Translations under genes and position numbers: made by a program
DNA from: Burkholderia sp. D-99
GTDB taxonomy: Bacteria > Pseudomonadota > Gammaproteobacteria > Burkholderiales > Burkholderiaceae
NCBI RefSeq assembly: GCF_011605345.1
Contig: NZ_JAAOXM010000003.1
Coordinates: 620,001 to 684,000 of the forward strand
Reading direction: 5' to 3'
DNA length: 64,000 bases
Part shown: positions 25,622 through 36,678 of the stretch, piece after piece
Numbering within the stretch: the first letter of the stretch is position 1
How the letters are laid out: each line of letters opens with the position of its first letter
The notes under the pieces: generated by a model
Seen by the model: the letters and a program-made list of their open reading frames with translations, nothing else
Told to the model about the DNA's origin: nothing
Databases searched by the model: none

Positions 25622-26902
25622 TCAACGCATCACGGTCCCGGCGCTGTCGAGTACGAAGTCGACGCAGAACACGACGAGCCGGCTCTGCGCGCGGATCGCG
25701 ACGGCGGCCGTATAGCAGTCGCGGCCTTCTGTCAGCGAGAAGTGCGGGCCCATCAGCGCGACGCGTCCGGGCGCGGCGATCGCGCGCTGGAAATACGGGC
25801 GCCGCGACCAGTTGCTGTGGGTTTCCGGGAAGAGCGGTGCGAGGCGGGTGACGGCGGCCTGGCCGTCGTCGGCGCGCGCGCCGATCGACGGCAGGAACTG
25901 CTCGCCGGTTTCGTCGGTGACGAACACGCGGCGTGCGGCCGGCACGGCGAATACGCGTTGCGCGGCGTCCTGCAGGTTACCGCTCGCGGAGAACGCGGCT
26001 GCGCCGGTCAGCACGAGCCGCTCGATCGCGTCGAAGCCCGGCTGCTCGGCGATGACCGGCGTGTGCCGGCGGGCGATGAAGCGCTGCCACGCGGCATCGA
26101 GCATCGCGGGTGCCGCCGCGCTGGCATGTGCGATCGATGCGTCGGGCTGGCCGAACTGGAAACCTTGCACGAAATCGATGTCGGCTTCCATCAGCGCCTG
26201 CAGCGCGTCGTCGTTCTCGACGCCCTCGGCGAGCACCATCGCGCCGGCCTGATGCAGCATCGACACGAGGTGATGCATGATGCGGCGATCGTCGGACGAA
26301 CCGGTCGAGCGTTCGACGAGCGAGCGATCGAGCTTGACGATGTCGGGGCGCGCGCGCCACACGCGGTCGAAGTTCGAGAACCCCGTGCCGAAATCGTCGA
26401 TCGCGATCAGGAAGTCGCGATGCTGGATCATGTCGATCGTGCGGGCGAGCGCGGCTTCGTCGCGCGCCGGCTGTTCGACGACTTCCAGCACGATCCGGTT
26501 CGGCGGCAGCCCGAAATGCCGGCCCAGCGCCTCGACGAATTCGCGCTGCACGAGGCCCGAGTCGAGCACGCGCGGTGTGACGTTCAGGAACAGCCAGCCG
26601 TCGCCGATGCCCTGCGCGACGAAATTGGCCGTATGCAGGCAGCGCGCGAGCCGGTCGAGCAGCAGCGCGTCGGCATCGGCGCGCGTCTTGTCGAACAGGG
26701 CGGCGGGCGAGATCAGCGCGCCGTTCGCGTCGACGACGCGCAGCAGCGCCTCGTAACCGACGACCCGCTTGTGCGTGATCGACAGCACGGGCTGGAACAC
26801 GCTGCGCAGCGTCGTGGTGCGATAGGTGGCGATCCAGCCGCCGGGCGTCGGGGTGAGACGTTCGAGCAGGGAGTCGAGCGAGAGGTCGCGGGCGGGCTTC
26901 AT
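25622..26902 (-). CDS. EAL-domain cyclic-di-GMP phosphodiesterase with C-terminal sensor-like domain
   Basis: The 426-residue protein has an EAL domain at residues about 30-270. Catalytic landmarks are all present: EALLR, the Asn in FLNVTPR, the Glu in LEVVEQ, DDFGTGFSNF, Lys in IVKLDRSL and AEGVEND. An active phosphodiesterase is therefore expected. A C-terminal region (about 290-426) resembles the PDC/Cache-like domain of YkuI and lacks transmembrane segments, so it may sense a cytoplasmic signal. The ATG at 26902 is the first start before MKPARDLSLDSLLERL. No GGDEF domain is present. Confidence 0.85.
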   Translation of the reverse strand: MKPARDLSLDSLLERLTPTPGGWIATYRTTTLRSVFQPVLSITHKRVVGYEALLRVVDANGALISPAALFDKTRADADALLLDRLARCLHTANFVAQGIGDGWLFLNVTPRVLDSGLVQREFVEALGRHFGLPPNRIVLEVVEQPARDEAALARTIDMIQHRDFLIAIDDFGTGFSNFDRVWRARPDIVKLDRSLVERSTGSSDDRRIMHHLVSMLHQAGAMVLAEGVENDDALQALMEADIDFVQGFQFGQPDASIAHASAAAPAMLDAAWQRFIARRHTPVIAEQPGFDAIERLVLTGAAAFSASGNLQDAAQRVFAVPAARRVFVTDETGEQFLPSIGARADDGQAAVTRLAPLFPETHSNWSRRPYFQRAIAAPGRVALMGPHFSLTEGRDCYTAAVAIRAQSRLVVFCVDFVLDSAGTVMR

Positions 26903-27344
26903 GTCAACGGTGCCCGGGGCGGCGCGGCAGCGCGCCGCCGCGCTGAAGCAGTCGCACGCGCCGGCGGACGCGAAAGGACGTGGGACATCGAGACCGCCTT
27001 CTGCGGGTAAGTGTTCGGAGTGTACCGGGAATGGGGCCGCTCGCGTATCAGGGAAACTCCAGACGCACCCGGGTATGCGGCCGCGGCCGACGCCGCTCGC
27101 ATGCGCGCCGCGCATGACAGCCGCGAAGCGAAGGGCGTTGCCGCCGCACGTGACAATCCGGCGGCATCGCGCGCGCGATGAGGCGGGAAATCCCGGCGGC
27201 CGGCATCGCTGCCGAGCGAATGTCGCCGTCAGAGGAATGCCGGCAGCGTTGCGGCACCCGCCACGGCGCGGCGGTGGGCAGGCGCCGCCCGGCCGTCACG
27301 AATCACGGCCCGGCCGATGGCGACGCGCGCGCCCGGATGAATCG
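26903..27344. other. Gap without a recognised gene
   Basis: About 440 GC-rich bases lie upstream of the EAL gene. Several long open frames cross it but have arginine-rich, non-family translations and look like shadows of neighbouring genes. No clear terminator or promoter motif was seen. Confidence 0.5.
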
Positions 27345-28271
27345 TCAGGTCGCTTCGCCGCTGCGCGGCCGGACCCCGGGGATCCGCTTGATCACGCCGG
27401 TCGCGAGCGCGGTGCCGACGAGCACGATCGCGCAGCCTTCGATCATCACGGCCGACACGTGTTCGCCGAGGAACAGCGCGCCCCACAGCAGGCCGAACAC
27501 GGGGATCACGAACGTCACGGTAATCGCGCGGGCGGGGCCGATGTGCGCGATCAGGTAGAAGTAGATGAAGTACGCGATGCCCGTGCAGGCGACGCCGAGC
27601 GCGAGCACCGAGCCCCACGCGTGCGCGCTGACCGGTGCGGCCGGCCAGGTGGCGATTGCGAACGGCAGCAGCAGGACGGTCGAGCCGATCATGCTGCCGG
27701 TCGCGTTGACGAGCGGATCGACGCCGGTCAACTTGCGCTTCGTGTAATTGGCCGCGATGCCGTACAGCAGCGTCGCGCCGAGTGCCGCGGCGGCAGCGAG
27801 CGCGGTCGCGGCGGCGCCCGTTTCGCCGTGCGCATTCGCGATCTGGTTCCACACGAGCGTGAGCACGCCGGCGAACCCGATCACGAGGCCGAGCGCACGC
27901 GGCAGCGACAGCTTGTCCTTCAGCCACAGGTAGGCCACGAGCGCGCCCCAGAGCGGCGTCGTCGCGTTGATCACCGACGTCACGCCGGCCGACAGCGTCA
28001 GTTCGGCGAACGCGAACAGGCAGAACGGGATACCCGAGTTCAGTGCGCCGACGACGAACAACGGCCACGCATGACGGCGCAGCCGGGCGCCGAGATCGGC
28101 GGGTTTGAAGCGCGTCAGCGCGAAGCCCGTGAGAAACAGCGCGCCGATCCCCACCCGCAATGCCATCAGCGGCGCGACGCCGAGATCGACGACGCCGATC
28201 CGGATAAACAGGAACGACGCACCCCACAGGGCAGCGAGCACGGTCAGCAGGAGGGCGTTCTTGGGCGACAT
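27345..28271 (-). CDS. EamA/DMT-family transporter
   Basis: The 308-residue protein has ten predicted transmembrane helices in two EamA repeats. The first begins AALWGASFLFIRIGV and the second includes YLWLKDKLSLPRALG near its start, as in RhaT/YdcZ-like drug/metabolite transporters. The last helix ends with a short basic tail. Proteins of this group usually export amino acids or metabolites; the substrate cannot be told from sequence. It is the second such transporter type in the window, the other being at 36679-37923. Confidence 0.85.
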   Translation of the reverse strand: MSPKNALLLTVLAALWGASFLFIRIGVVDLGVAPLMALRVGIGALFLTGFALTRFKPADLGARLRRHAWPLFVVGALNSGIPFCLFAFAELTLSAGVTSVINATTPLWGALVAYLWLKDKLSLPRALGLVIGFAGVLTLVWNQIANAHGETGAAATALAAAAALGATLLYGIAANYTKRKLTGVDPLVNATGSMIGSTVLLLPFAIATWPAAPVSAHAWGSVLALGVACTGIAYFIYFYLIAHIGPARAITVTFVIPVFGLLWGALFLGEHVSAVMIEGCAIVLVGTALATGVIKRIPGVRPRSGEAT

Positions 28272-28415
28272 CGATCGAGAAGGGCGGGGGAAGGGATGCA
28301 GAGGATCTTACACCTCGTTACCACGCCGTCGTTTCACGATTCGATGAAATGGCAAGAAACGGGAATGTCGCCGGTTGCCGGCACGGGACGGCCGCGTGCC
28401 GGCGGTCACACCTGA

Positions 28416-28664
28416 TTAATGGTGGCGCCAGCCGCCGCGTCCGCCGAAGCCGAAATTGAGCGAAAGCGCCGGTCCCCAATAGCCGCCCCATGCGGGGGCA
28501 TAGGCAGGTGCCGGATAGTAATAGGCGGGGCCCGGATCGACGTAGACGGGGGCCGGCTGCACCGGTGCAGCCGTGTAATAGCCGCCAGGATAATAGCCGT
28601 ACGGGTAGTAGCAGCCGGCGAGCGTCACGCAGGCGAGCGCCGCGGCGACGAGGATCCTGTTCAT
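28416..28664 (-). CDS. Small Tyr/Pro/Gly-rich lipoprotein
   Basis: This 82-residue protein has a signal peptide and lipobox TLAGC (Cys18). The mature part is made of Tyr-Pro-Gly-rich low-complexity sequence (YYPYGYYPGGYYTAAP near residues 19-34) and ends in Gly-Arg-His. Such small outer-membrane or periplasmic lipoproteins are common in Burkholderia, but their role is unknown. The ATG at 28664 is clear. Confidence 0.72.
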   Translation of the reverse strand: MNRILVAAALACVTLAGCYYPYGYYPGGYYTAAPVQPAPVYVDPGPAYYYPAPAYAPAWGGYWGPALSLNFGFGGRGGWRHH

Positions 28665-28793
28665 GATGTCTCTCCGGCGGAGCCGGCAATCGGCAGATGC
28701 TTAAGCTTAGGCCGCGCGCCGATGACACGATGTGCAAAACGGTAACGGATCATTTCCGCGCAGGCTGCCGGTCACGTTGCGGTGCCGCATGCG

Positions 28794-28823
28794 AAAACGG
28801 CGCTTTCGCACCGCGAAAACGCC
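28794..28823 (-). terminator. Terminator downstream of the glycine-zipper lipoprotein gene
   Basis: On the - strand an 11-bp stem with one mismatch (GGCGTTTTCGC / GCGAAAGCGCC) and a 3-base loop is followed by GTTTT. It lies about 33 bases beyond the stop codon at 28856. Confidence 0.6.
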
Positions 28824-28855
28824 GCCTGGCTGACTGTCGCGGCGCACTGCGCCGC

Positions 28856-29068
28856 TTACTTGCCGACCTGGTTGCCGATGATGCCGCCGGCCGCTGCGCC
28901 GCCCAGCGTCGACAGCGCACTGCCGCCGATCGCCGCGCCGGCGACGCCGCCGACACCTGCACCGATTGCCGTGTCGCGCTGGCGTCTCGTCATCGAGTCA
29001 CAGGCCGACAGGCTGGCCACGGTCGCGACGAGCAGCGCGCAAATTCCCATACGCCGTATCGAATTCAT
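28856..29068 (-). CDS. Glycine-zipper 2TM lipoprotein (OsmB-like)
   Basis: The 70-residue protein has a lipoprotein signal ending SLSAC (Cys23) and a glycine-zipper segment, IGAGVGGVAGAAIGG followed by LGGAAAGGIIGNQVG, similar to OsmB and SlyB-type envelope lipoproteins. The ATG at 29068 has AGGA upstream. Such proteins sit in the outer membrane and are often stress induced; a physiological role here is not shown. Confidence 0.8.
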   Translation of the reverse strand: MNSIRRMGICALLVATVASLSACDSMTRRQRDTAIGAGVGGVAGAAIGGSALSTLGGAAAGGIIGNQVGK

Positions 29069-29243
29069 GATCGTTGTCCTTGCGGTTGTGAACGGAGGAC
29101 ACGCGACCGGCCGGCGGCCGCGCATGAACCCAATCTACGCGCCGCCCCCCGACGCTGCTGTAAGGACTTGTTAAGGCTCAAGCGGTTTCGTAATGAATTG
29201 TTTCGGGTGGTTTACCCGTGTGCCTACGGGTACGCTACATGCG

Positions 29244-29270
29244 AAAAAAAGCCCGCTCGAAAGCGGGCTT
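29244..29270 (-). terminator. Terminator of thiC
   Basis: On the - strand a 9-bp perfect stem (AAGCCCGCT / AGCGGGCTT) with a four-base loop is followed by a T run (29244-29249). It lies about 40 bases past the thiC stop. Confidence 0.85.
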
Positions 29271-29311
29271 CGTACATCGCGTCGTGATCCGGTGGGGATC
29301 GCCGCGCGTGC

Positions 29312-31477
<2,166 letters not shown>

Positions 31478-31752
31478 TTAGCAGCGCACACGATACACTG
31501 GCTTGGCGGCGGTTTCAACCGGGAGAGGATCGGCCATCCCGGTGCGGCCGCAGCATGGCGGGCGGTGCGATGGCCCGTCGAAATGGCAGCGCGCGTCGCT
31601 GCCGCATGGCCGCACGGCTTGGCCGGCCGCGGCGAAGCGGCGCAACATGACGCGTTTTCGCGCAACCTCAAAAAAATTTTCGCAGCGGCTGTCATTTCCC
31701 GCGACGTCGTCCGTCTATTCGGCTCCTTAAACCCATGTTTTGGAGAGATGTC

Positions 31753-32028
31753 ATGAAAAAAGTACTGATTGCCGCTTGCGTCGCCGCTTTCGCCACGATC
31801 GCCACGGGCGCATATGCGCAGAACGACGCGATGTCGCAGCCAGGTTCGTCGATGTCGAAGGACGCGATGGGCCACGACGCGATGGCCAAGGATGCAATGG
31901 GCCACGACGCGATGAAGAAGGACGGCATGAAGAAGCATGCGATGAAGAAAGACGCGATGAAGAAGGACGCGATGTCGCACGACGAGATGGGCAAGCCGTC
32001 GGGCGACAAGATGGCGCCGTCGAACTGA
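31753..32028 (+). CDS. Pentapeptide MXKDX-repeat secreted protein
   Basis: The 91-residue protein has a Sec signal peptide ending near GAYAQN, then a mature region made of five-residue units of the form Met-x-Lys/His-Asp-x (for example AMGHDAMAKDAMGHD and MKKDAMKKDAM). Methionine, lysine, histidine and aspartate make up most of it. Proteins of this repeat family are known from several proteobacteria, commonly next to a cytochrome b and a molybdopterin oxidoreductase as here. Function is not established; Met/His clusters suggest possible metal binding. GGAGAG precedes the ATG. Confidence 0.85.
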   Translation: MKKVLIAACVAAFATIATGAYAQNDAMSQPGSSMSKDAMGHDAMAKDAMGHDAMKKDGMKKHAMKKDAMKKDAMSHDEMGKPSGDKMAPSN

Positions 32029-32115
32029 CGGAGGCAGACGCGGCGCGGCCGGCGCGTGCGTCGCACGGCGGCCGCCCGCATTGCGTTTCGTCGACCCATT
32101 CCGGGAGACTTCATC

Positions 32116-32748
32116 ATGCAAACCGTTCCTGCGACCGGCCGCGCGGCCGCCACGCCGCCCGCGCGCCCGATTCATCCGCTGTGGGTGCGCGCGAGCCACT
32201 GGCTCAACGCGCTCGCGGCGATCCTGATGGCGCTGTCCGGCTGGCGCATCTACGACGCGTCGCCGATCTATCCGCCGTTCGTGTTTCCGCACGGCATCAC
32301 GCTGGGCGGCTGGCTCGGCGGCGCGCTGCAATGGCATTTCGCGGCCATGTGGCTGCTGGTCGCAAACGGGCTGTTCTACCTCACGATGTCGATCGTGACG
32401 GGGCGCCTCGCGCGCAAGATGCTGCCCGTCACGCCGGCATCGATATGGCGCGACATCCGTGCCGCGCTGGGCGGGCGGCTGTCACACGCCGACCTGAGCG
32501 TCTACAACGCGGTGCAGCGTGCCGCGTACCTGACCGCGATGATCGATCTCGTCGTGCTGGTGCTGTCGGGGCTCACGATCTGGAAATCCGTGCAATTCCC
32601 GCTGCTGCGCGAATTGTTCGGCGGCTACGACAACGCGCGTGTCGTGCACTTCTGGGCGATGTCGCTGCTCGTCGCATTCTTTGTCGTCCACGTCGCAATG
32701 GCGCTGCTGGTGCCGCGCTCGCTGCTCGCGATGCTGCGCGGCCGCTGA
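32116..32748 (+). CDS. Cytochrome b561/b6-type membrane protein
   Basis: The 210-residue protein has four predicted transmembrane helices. Histidines suited to bind heme b lie in WVRASHWLNALAAI, QWHFAAMW and VVHFWAMSLLV/VVHVAMALL. It is the membrane electron carrier for the molybdopterin protein encoded 29 bases downstream, passing electrons to or from quinone, much as MsrQ-type proteins serve MsrP. GGGAG lies upstream of the ATG at 32116. Confidence 0.85.
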   Translation: MQTVPATGRAAATPPARPIHPLWVRASHWLNALAAILMALSGWRIYDASPIYPPFVFPHGITLGGWLGGALQWHFAAMWLLVANGLFYLTMSIVTGRLARKMLPVTPASIWRDIRAALGGRLSHADLSVYNAVQRAAYLTAMIDLVVLVLSGLTIWKSVQFPLLRELFGGYDNARVVHFWAMSLLVAFFVVHVAMALLVPRSLLAMLRGR

Positions 32749-32777
32749 CCCGCGAGCCGCGGGCGAAGGAAATCATC

Positions 32778-33566
32778 ATGTCGGAATCCGAATACAAGCG
32801 CGACGGTTCGCGCTGGACGCTCGACCGGAAGTCGCTCGAACTCGACGTGCGCCGCGAGCTCGAGATGCCGTCGAGGCGGCTTTTCAACCGGCGCGTGCTG
32901 ACGCTCGGCGGCCTGGCGATGCTGACCGGCTGCACGTTGCAGGACGACGCGTCGGTCAACACGTTCCTCGAGACGGTGTCGCGCATGAACGACCGCGTGC
33001 AGGCGTGGCTGTTCAGCGGCGAACGGCTCGCACCGACCTACACCGAAGCCGACATCACGCGACCGTTCCCGTTCAACGCGTATTACGGGATCGACGACGT
33101 GCCGCACGTCGATGCGTCGACGTACCGGCTCGTGCTGTCCGGCCGCGTGACGGGCAAGCGCGTGTGGACGCTCGACGAACTGTATGCGCTGCCGCACGCG
33201 GAGCAGATCACGCGACATATCTGCGTGGAAGGGTGGAGCGCGATCGGCCGCTGGGGCGGCACGCCGTTCGGTGCCTTCCTGCAGCGCGTCGGCGCGGACA
33301 CGAGCGCGAAGTACGTCGGCTTCAAATGCGCGGACGACTACTACGAGAGCATCGACATGCCGACCGCGCTGCATCCGCAGACGTTGCTGACCTTCGAATA
33401 CGACGGGCACCGGTTGCCGGCGGAATTCGGCTTCCCGATGAAGCTGCGGATGCCGACCAAGCTCGGCTACAAGAACCCGAAGCACATCATGGAAATCTTC
33501 GTGACCGATACGTTTCCGGGCGGCTACTGGGTCGACCAGGGATACAACTGGTTCGGCGGGTCGTAA
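32778..33566 (+). CDS. Molybdopterin-dependent oxidoreductase (sulfite oxidase fold)
   Basis: The 262-residue protein has a twin-arginine-like motif near residues 33-39 (SRRLFNRRVLTLGG) followed by MLTGC, then the sulfite-oxidase-type cofactor domain. The molybdenum-ligating cysteine is expected in RHICVEGWSAIGRW (about residue 149). The family includes MsrP (YedY), but this is a distinct branch with a shortened N-terminus. It is the last gene of the MXKDX-cytochrome b-oxidoreductase operon and is probably periplasmic. The substrate is unknown; sulfoxides or oxidised methionine are plausible, and the neighbouring Met-rich protein could be a sacrificial target. Confidence 0.85.
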   Translation: MSESEYKRDGSRWTLDRKSLELDVRRELEMPSRRLFNRRVLTLGGLAMLTGCTLQDDASVNTFLETVSRMNDRVQAWLFSGERLAPTYTEADITRPFPFNAYYGIDDVPHVDASTYRLVLSGRVTGKRVWTLDELYALPHAEQITRHICVEGWSAIGRWGGTPFGAFLQRVGADTSAKYVGFKCADDYYESIDMPTALHPQTLLTFEYDGHRLPAEFGFPMKLRMPTKLGYKNPKHIMEIFVTDTFPGGYWVDQGYNWFGGS

Positions 33567-33596
33567 GCGGCCCGCACGCGGGCCGCTTACGCGCGA

Positions 33597-35294
33597 TCAG
33601 AACGTTTCCCAGTCGTCGCGGCCCGACGTGCCCGCCATCGCGAGTGCGGGTGCCGCCGTTGTGCGCGGCGCGGCGGCGCGTGCGGGGGCAGGGCGGCGCG
33701 CGGCCTTCGGCGTGCCGTGCGTGGGCGCGGCGGCAGCCGCAGCCGGGTCGCCGGCGAGCTTGAATACCGCGACCGCGCGCTTCTGCTCGGCCGCCTGCTG
33801 TTCGAGCGATTGCGCGGCCGCCGACGCCTGTTCGACGAGCGCCGCGTTCTGCTGCGTGACTTCGTCCATCTGGCCGACCGCGACGTTGACCTGCTCGATG
33901 CCGCGGCTCTGCTCGTCGGACGCGGCCGAGATCTCGGCGTTGATGTCGGCGACGCGGCGGATCGCCTGGCGCACGTCACCCATCGTGCGGCCGACCGCTT
34001 CCGCCTGCTCGGAGCCGTCGCGCACCGTCTCGACCGATTGCTGGATCAGATCCTTGATTTCCTTCGCGGCGCTGGACGCGCGCTGGGCGAGACTGCGCAC
34101 CTCGCCCGCGACGACCGCGAAGCCGCGCCCCTGTTCGCCGGCGCGCGCGGCTTCGACCGCAGCGTTCAGCGCGAGGATGTTGGTCTGGAACGCGATGCTC
34201 TCGATGAGACCGGTGATGTCGGCGATCTTCGTCGAACTCGCGGTGATGTCGTGCATGGTCGACAGCATCCGCTCGACGACTTCGCTGCCGGTGTCGGCGA
34301 CGTCCGACGCGTTGGTCGCGAGCGTCGTCGCCTGGCGCGCGTTCTCCGAGTTCTGCTTGACCGTCGCGGTCAGCTCTTCCATGCTCGCGGCGGTTTCCTC
34401 GAGCGACGCGGCCTGTTCCTCGGTGCGCGACGACAGGTCCATGTTGCCCGCGGCAATTTCGCTCGACGCGGTCAGGATCGAGTCGCTCGACGTCTTGATC
34501 CCGCGCACGACGCGCGCGAGCTGCGTGTCCATCTGGCGCGGCGCGTCCAGCAGATGGCCGAACTCGTCGTTCGAGCGGGTCTCGATCCCGTTCTCGAGAT
34601 GGCCGTCGGCGATGCGTTGCGCGGTGTTCATCGCGATGCCGAGCGGCTGGGTGATCGCGCGCTGCAGGTACCGCCACGCGCCGGTCGCGACGGCCACGCC
34701 GATCGCGAGGGTGCCGAGCGACGCCCACAGCAGCATGTGGAACGTGTCGTTGCCCTGGTCGGCCGCATCCTTGACCTGCTTCGCGTTGATCGCGATGTCC
34801 TCGTCGATGCCGTCGGCGAGCGCGCTGCCGAGCGGGCGGACCTTGTCCAGCGCCGCTGCGATCGCGCCGGCGTTGCCTGATTCCGCCGCGCCGAGCGCGC
34901 TCGACGCGAGCGAGCGGAAATCGCCGAGCTGGCCGGCGATGCGGTCCGCGACCTTGCGTTCGTCGGCGGCCGTCACCTTCGCCGGGTAGTAGTCGTTCCA
35001 CGAGGCCAGCATCTTCTTCTCACGGTCGCGGATGCGCTCGGCGATCGTCTTCGCTTCGGCCGCGTCGTGCGTCGTGACGAGCAGCTCCAGGTTGACGCGC
35101 ATCTGCAGCGCACCCGCCTGGGTGCCCGCCAGATCCTCGATCGGCACCGTGCTGTCGGTGTACATCGAACTCATGTCCGAACTCAGCGTCGCGAGCCCCC
35201 GTATGCCCTCCAGCCCGATTGCGATCATCACGATCACGCACGCGGCGAATGCGACCACGATCTTGAACTTGATGCTGCCTGTCAGCTTGTTCAT
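33597..35294 (-). CDS. Methyl-accepting chemotaxis protein with C-terminal CheR-binding pentapeptide
   Basis: This 565-residue chemoreceptor has TM1 near residues 11-31, a four-helix-bundle periplasmic sensor (about 35-185), TM2 near 190-212, HAMP, and a signalling domain containing IDDIT-like [20 protein letters not shown], split here as [13 protein letters not shown] and [13 protein letters not shown]. After a Pro/Ala-rich linker the protein ends in DDWETF. The final WETF-type pentapeptide is the docking site for CheR and CheB in high-abundance receptors. The ligand is unknown. No che genes are adjacent. Confidence 0.93.
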   Translation of the reverse strand: MNKLTGSIKFKIVVAFAACVIVMIAIGLEGIRGLATLSSDMSSMYTDSTVPIEDLAGTQAGALQMRVNLELLVTTHDAAEAKTIAERIRDREKKMLASWNDYYPAKVTAADERKVADRIAGQLGDFRSLASSALGAAESGNAGAIAAALDKVRPLGSALADGIDEDIAINAKQVKDAADQGNDTFHMLLWASLGTLAIGVAVATGAWRYLQRAITQPLGIAMNTAQRIADGHLENGIETRSNDEFGHLLDAPRQMDTQLARVVRGIKTSSDSILTASSEIAAGNMDLSSRTEEQAASLEETAASMEELTATVKQNSENARQATTLATNASDVADTGSEVVERMLSTMHDITASSTKIADITGLIESIAFQTNILALNAAVEAARAGEQGRGFAVVAGEVRSLAQRASSAAKEIKDLIQQSVETVRDGSEQAEAVGRTMGDVRQAIRRVADINAEISAASDEQSRGIEQVNVAVGQMDEVTQQNAALVEQASAAAQSLEQQAAEQKRAVAVFKLAGDPAAAAAAPTHGTPKAARRPAPARAAAPRTTAAPALAMAGTSGRDDWETF

Positions 35295-35542
35295 GCCCCG
35301 CTACCCATGTGAGAAAAGACCTGCCATGTCCCGGCCCGCATCGACGTATTCGTCAGACAGGAATCCATGATGCGGACAGGGTTGATGGCCGGGTATACGG
35401 CAGCGAGACCCGCGACATTAGGAAAATCGAATCAATCGGGTCAAATATTCGACGTCGCGCAATAACATCAGTGGACAGCCTTTCGGGCAAGCTCCAAACG
35501 GCTTTCGAATGACCGGTTCGGCCGGACGTGTCGCGCCGCGAG

Positions 35543-35824
35543 TCAGCCCGATTCCCGCACCCGCATTTCGATGCGCAGGCCGGCCGCCGTCGCCATGTTG
35601 ACGAGCGTGTCGAGCGCGAACAGATTGATCTTGCCGCGCATCAGGTCGGACACGCGCGGCTGCGTGATGCCCAGCTGTTTCGCGGCCTGGGCCTGACTGA
35701 GCTCGAGCTGCGCGATGCGCTGCTTGAGCGCGATCATCAGTTCGGATCGCAGCTTCATGTTCTCGGCTTCGGCCGGCTGGCCCTCGATTGCGTCCCAGAC
35801 GCTTGCATGACGTTCGTTGGTCAT
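35543..35824 (-). CDS. XRE-family antitoxin (HigA-like)
   Basis: The 93-residue protein has a Cro/CI helix-turn-helix at residues about 33-88, with LSQAQAAKQLGITQPRVSDLM as the DNA-binding pair of helices (written here in part). Its ATG overlaps the toxin stop codon by four bases (ATGA), the usual toxin-first order of higBA modules. It would neutralise the toxin and repress the operon. Confidence 0.85.
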   Translation of the reverse strand: MTNERHASVWDAIEGQPAEAENMKLRSELMIALKQRIAQLELSQAQAAKQLGITQPRVSDLMRGKINLFALDTLVNMATAAGLRIEMRVRESG

Positions 35825-36159
35825 CGTTTCCTCTCCATCGTCAGCGCGCGATAGCGCCGGGCAGCCAGTTCGATATCGGCCTTGGTCTTGCGCGCCGAAT
35901 GCTTCCGGAAGCAGTGAGGCACGTAGGCGGCGTCGGCGAAGGTCGCGACGTTAATGATCCGGAACGCGCCGCTCGCATCGCGCAGGCGAATTTCCCGCAC
36001 GCCGCCCCCGACGGTGCGCATCGGCTTCCAGTCGTCGGGCGCCAGGCCGCGTTGCACCTGGTCGATCTGGTGGCCGGCTTCGCGGCGCGCGGGCAGCGGA
36101 AAGCCGCGAAGATCGGCGAGCGCGCTGCCGACGAAAACAACCGGCTTTGGCGGAAGAAT
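35821..36159 (-). CDS. HigB/Gp49-like toxin (RelE fold), no canonical start codon for the full-length form
   Basis: The frame encodes KPVVFVGSALADLRGFPL, then ARREAGHQIDQVQRGLAPDD and WKPMRTVGGGVREIRL, a nearly complete phage Gp49-like mRNA-interferase. Upstream of the conserved Lys-Pro-Val start there is no ATG, GTG or TTG before an in-frame TGA at 36184-36186. The first plausible start is ATT at 36159-36157 (112 residues). A -10-like TATAAC at 36171-36166 would place the transcript start at about that ATT, so a leaderless mRNA is possible. A GTG at 36057 would remove the first 34 residues. The gene may be live with a rare start, or damaged. Confidence 0.65.
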   Translation of the reverse strand: MLPPKPVVFVGSALADLRGFPLPARREAGHQIDQVQRGLAPDDWKPMRTVGGGVREIRLRDASGAFRIINVATFADAAYVPHCFRKHSARKTKADIELAARRYRALTMERKR

Positions 36160-36186
36160 GGTTGGGTTATAGAAAATTTTGTATCA

Positions 36187-36678
36187 GTGGTGCAGGTTTC
36201 GAAGGAAGGTCGCGCAGGGCAGGCTGCGCGTGAGCCGACCGTCACGATAAGGGGAAAGCGGTGGCCGGCGGGCAGGACTGGCCGTTCGGCCGATATCGGG
36301 TTCGAGCGCGACGGATTGCCGTTGGCGGCGGGGCGGGTCGGTACCGGCAACGCATGCGCGAGACGTATCCGGCCCCCGATTTCACCCGTTCGCCGGCCGA
36401 AAAATGTCGCGCGGAAACATCATTCGTGATCCTTTCAGACAGGTCCTGCGATGCTTTCGAATCCTTGATGCCATAATGCCGAGCGTGCGTAGCCGAAGCG
36501 GTTGCGCGCATTTTTTTTGTCCCTCTGCCGCCGCTTGCCGGTTCTCTTTCGTCGCCGTTCGCACTGCCATGTCGTTCCGCACGTTCGCTCTGCCTTCCCG
36601 GTCCTGTCAGGGCCGTTTGCCGGCATCGCCGGCGTCTTTCAGCGGAGCGCGCGGCGCGACGTGCGGGGAGGCTGCGCA
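36187..36678. other. Gap without a recognised gene
   Basis: About 490 bases lie between the divergent toxin and EamA genes. Open frames on both strands have no family-like translation. A T-rich patch near 36511-36518 is not part of a good hairpin. Promoters for both flanking genes must lie here but no strong -35/-10 pair was clear except the TATAAC noted for the toxin. Confidence 0.5.

Noticed and set aside
26826..28415. 529-codon + strand open frame across the EAL-DMT gap
   Set aside because: Mostly antisense to the DMT transporter gene; composition is typical of GC-rich shadow frames.
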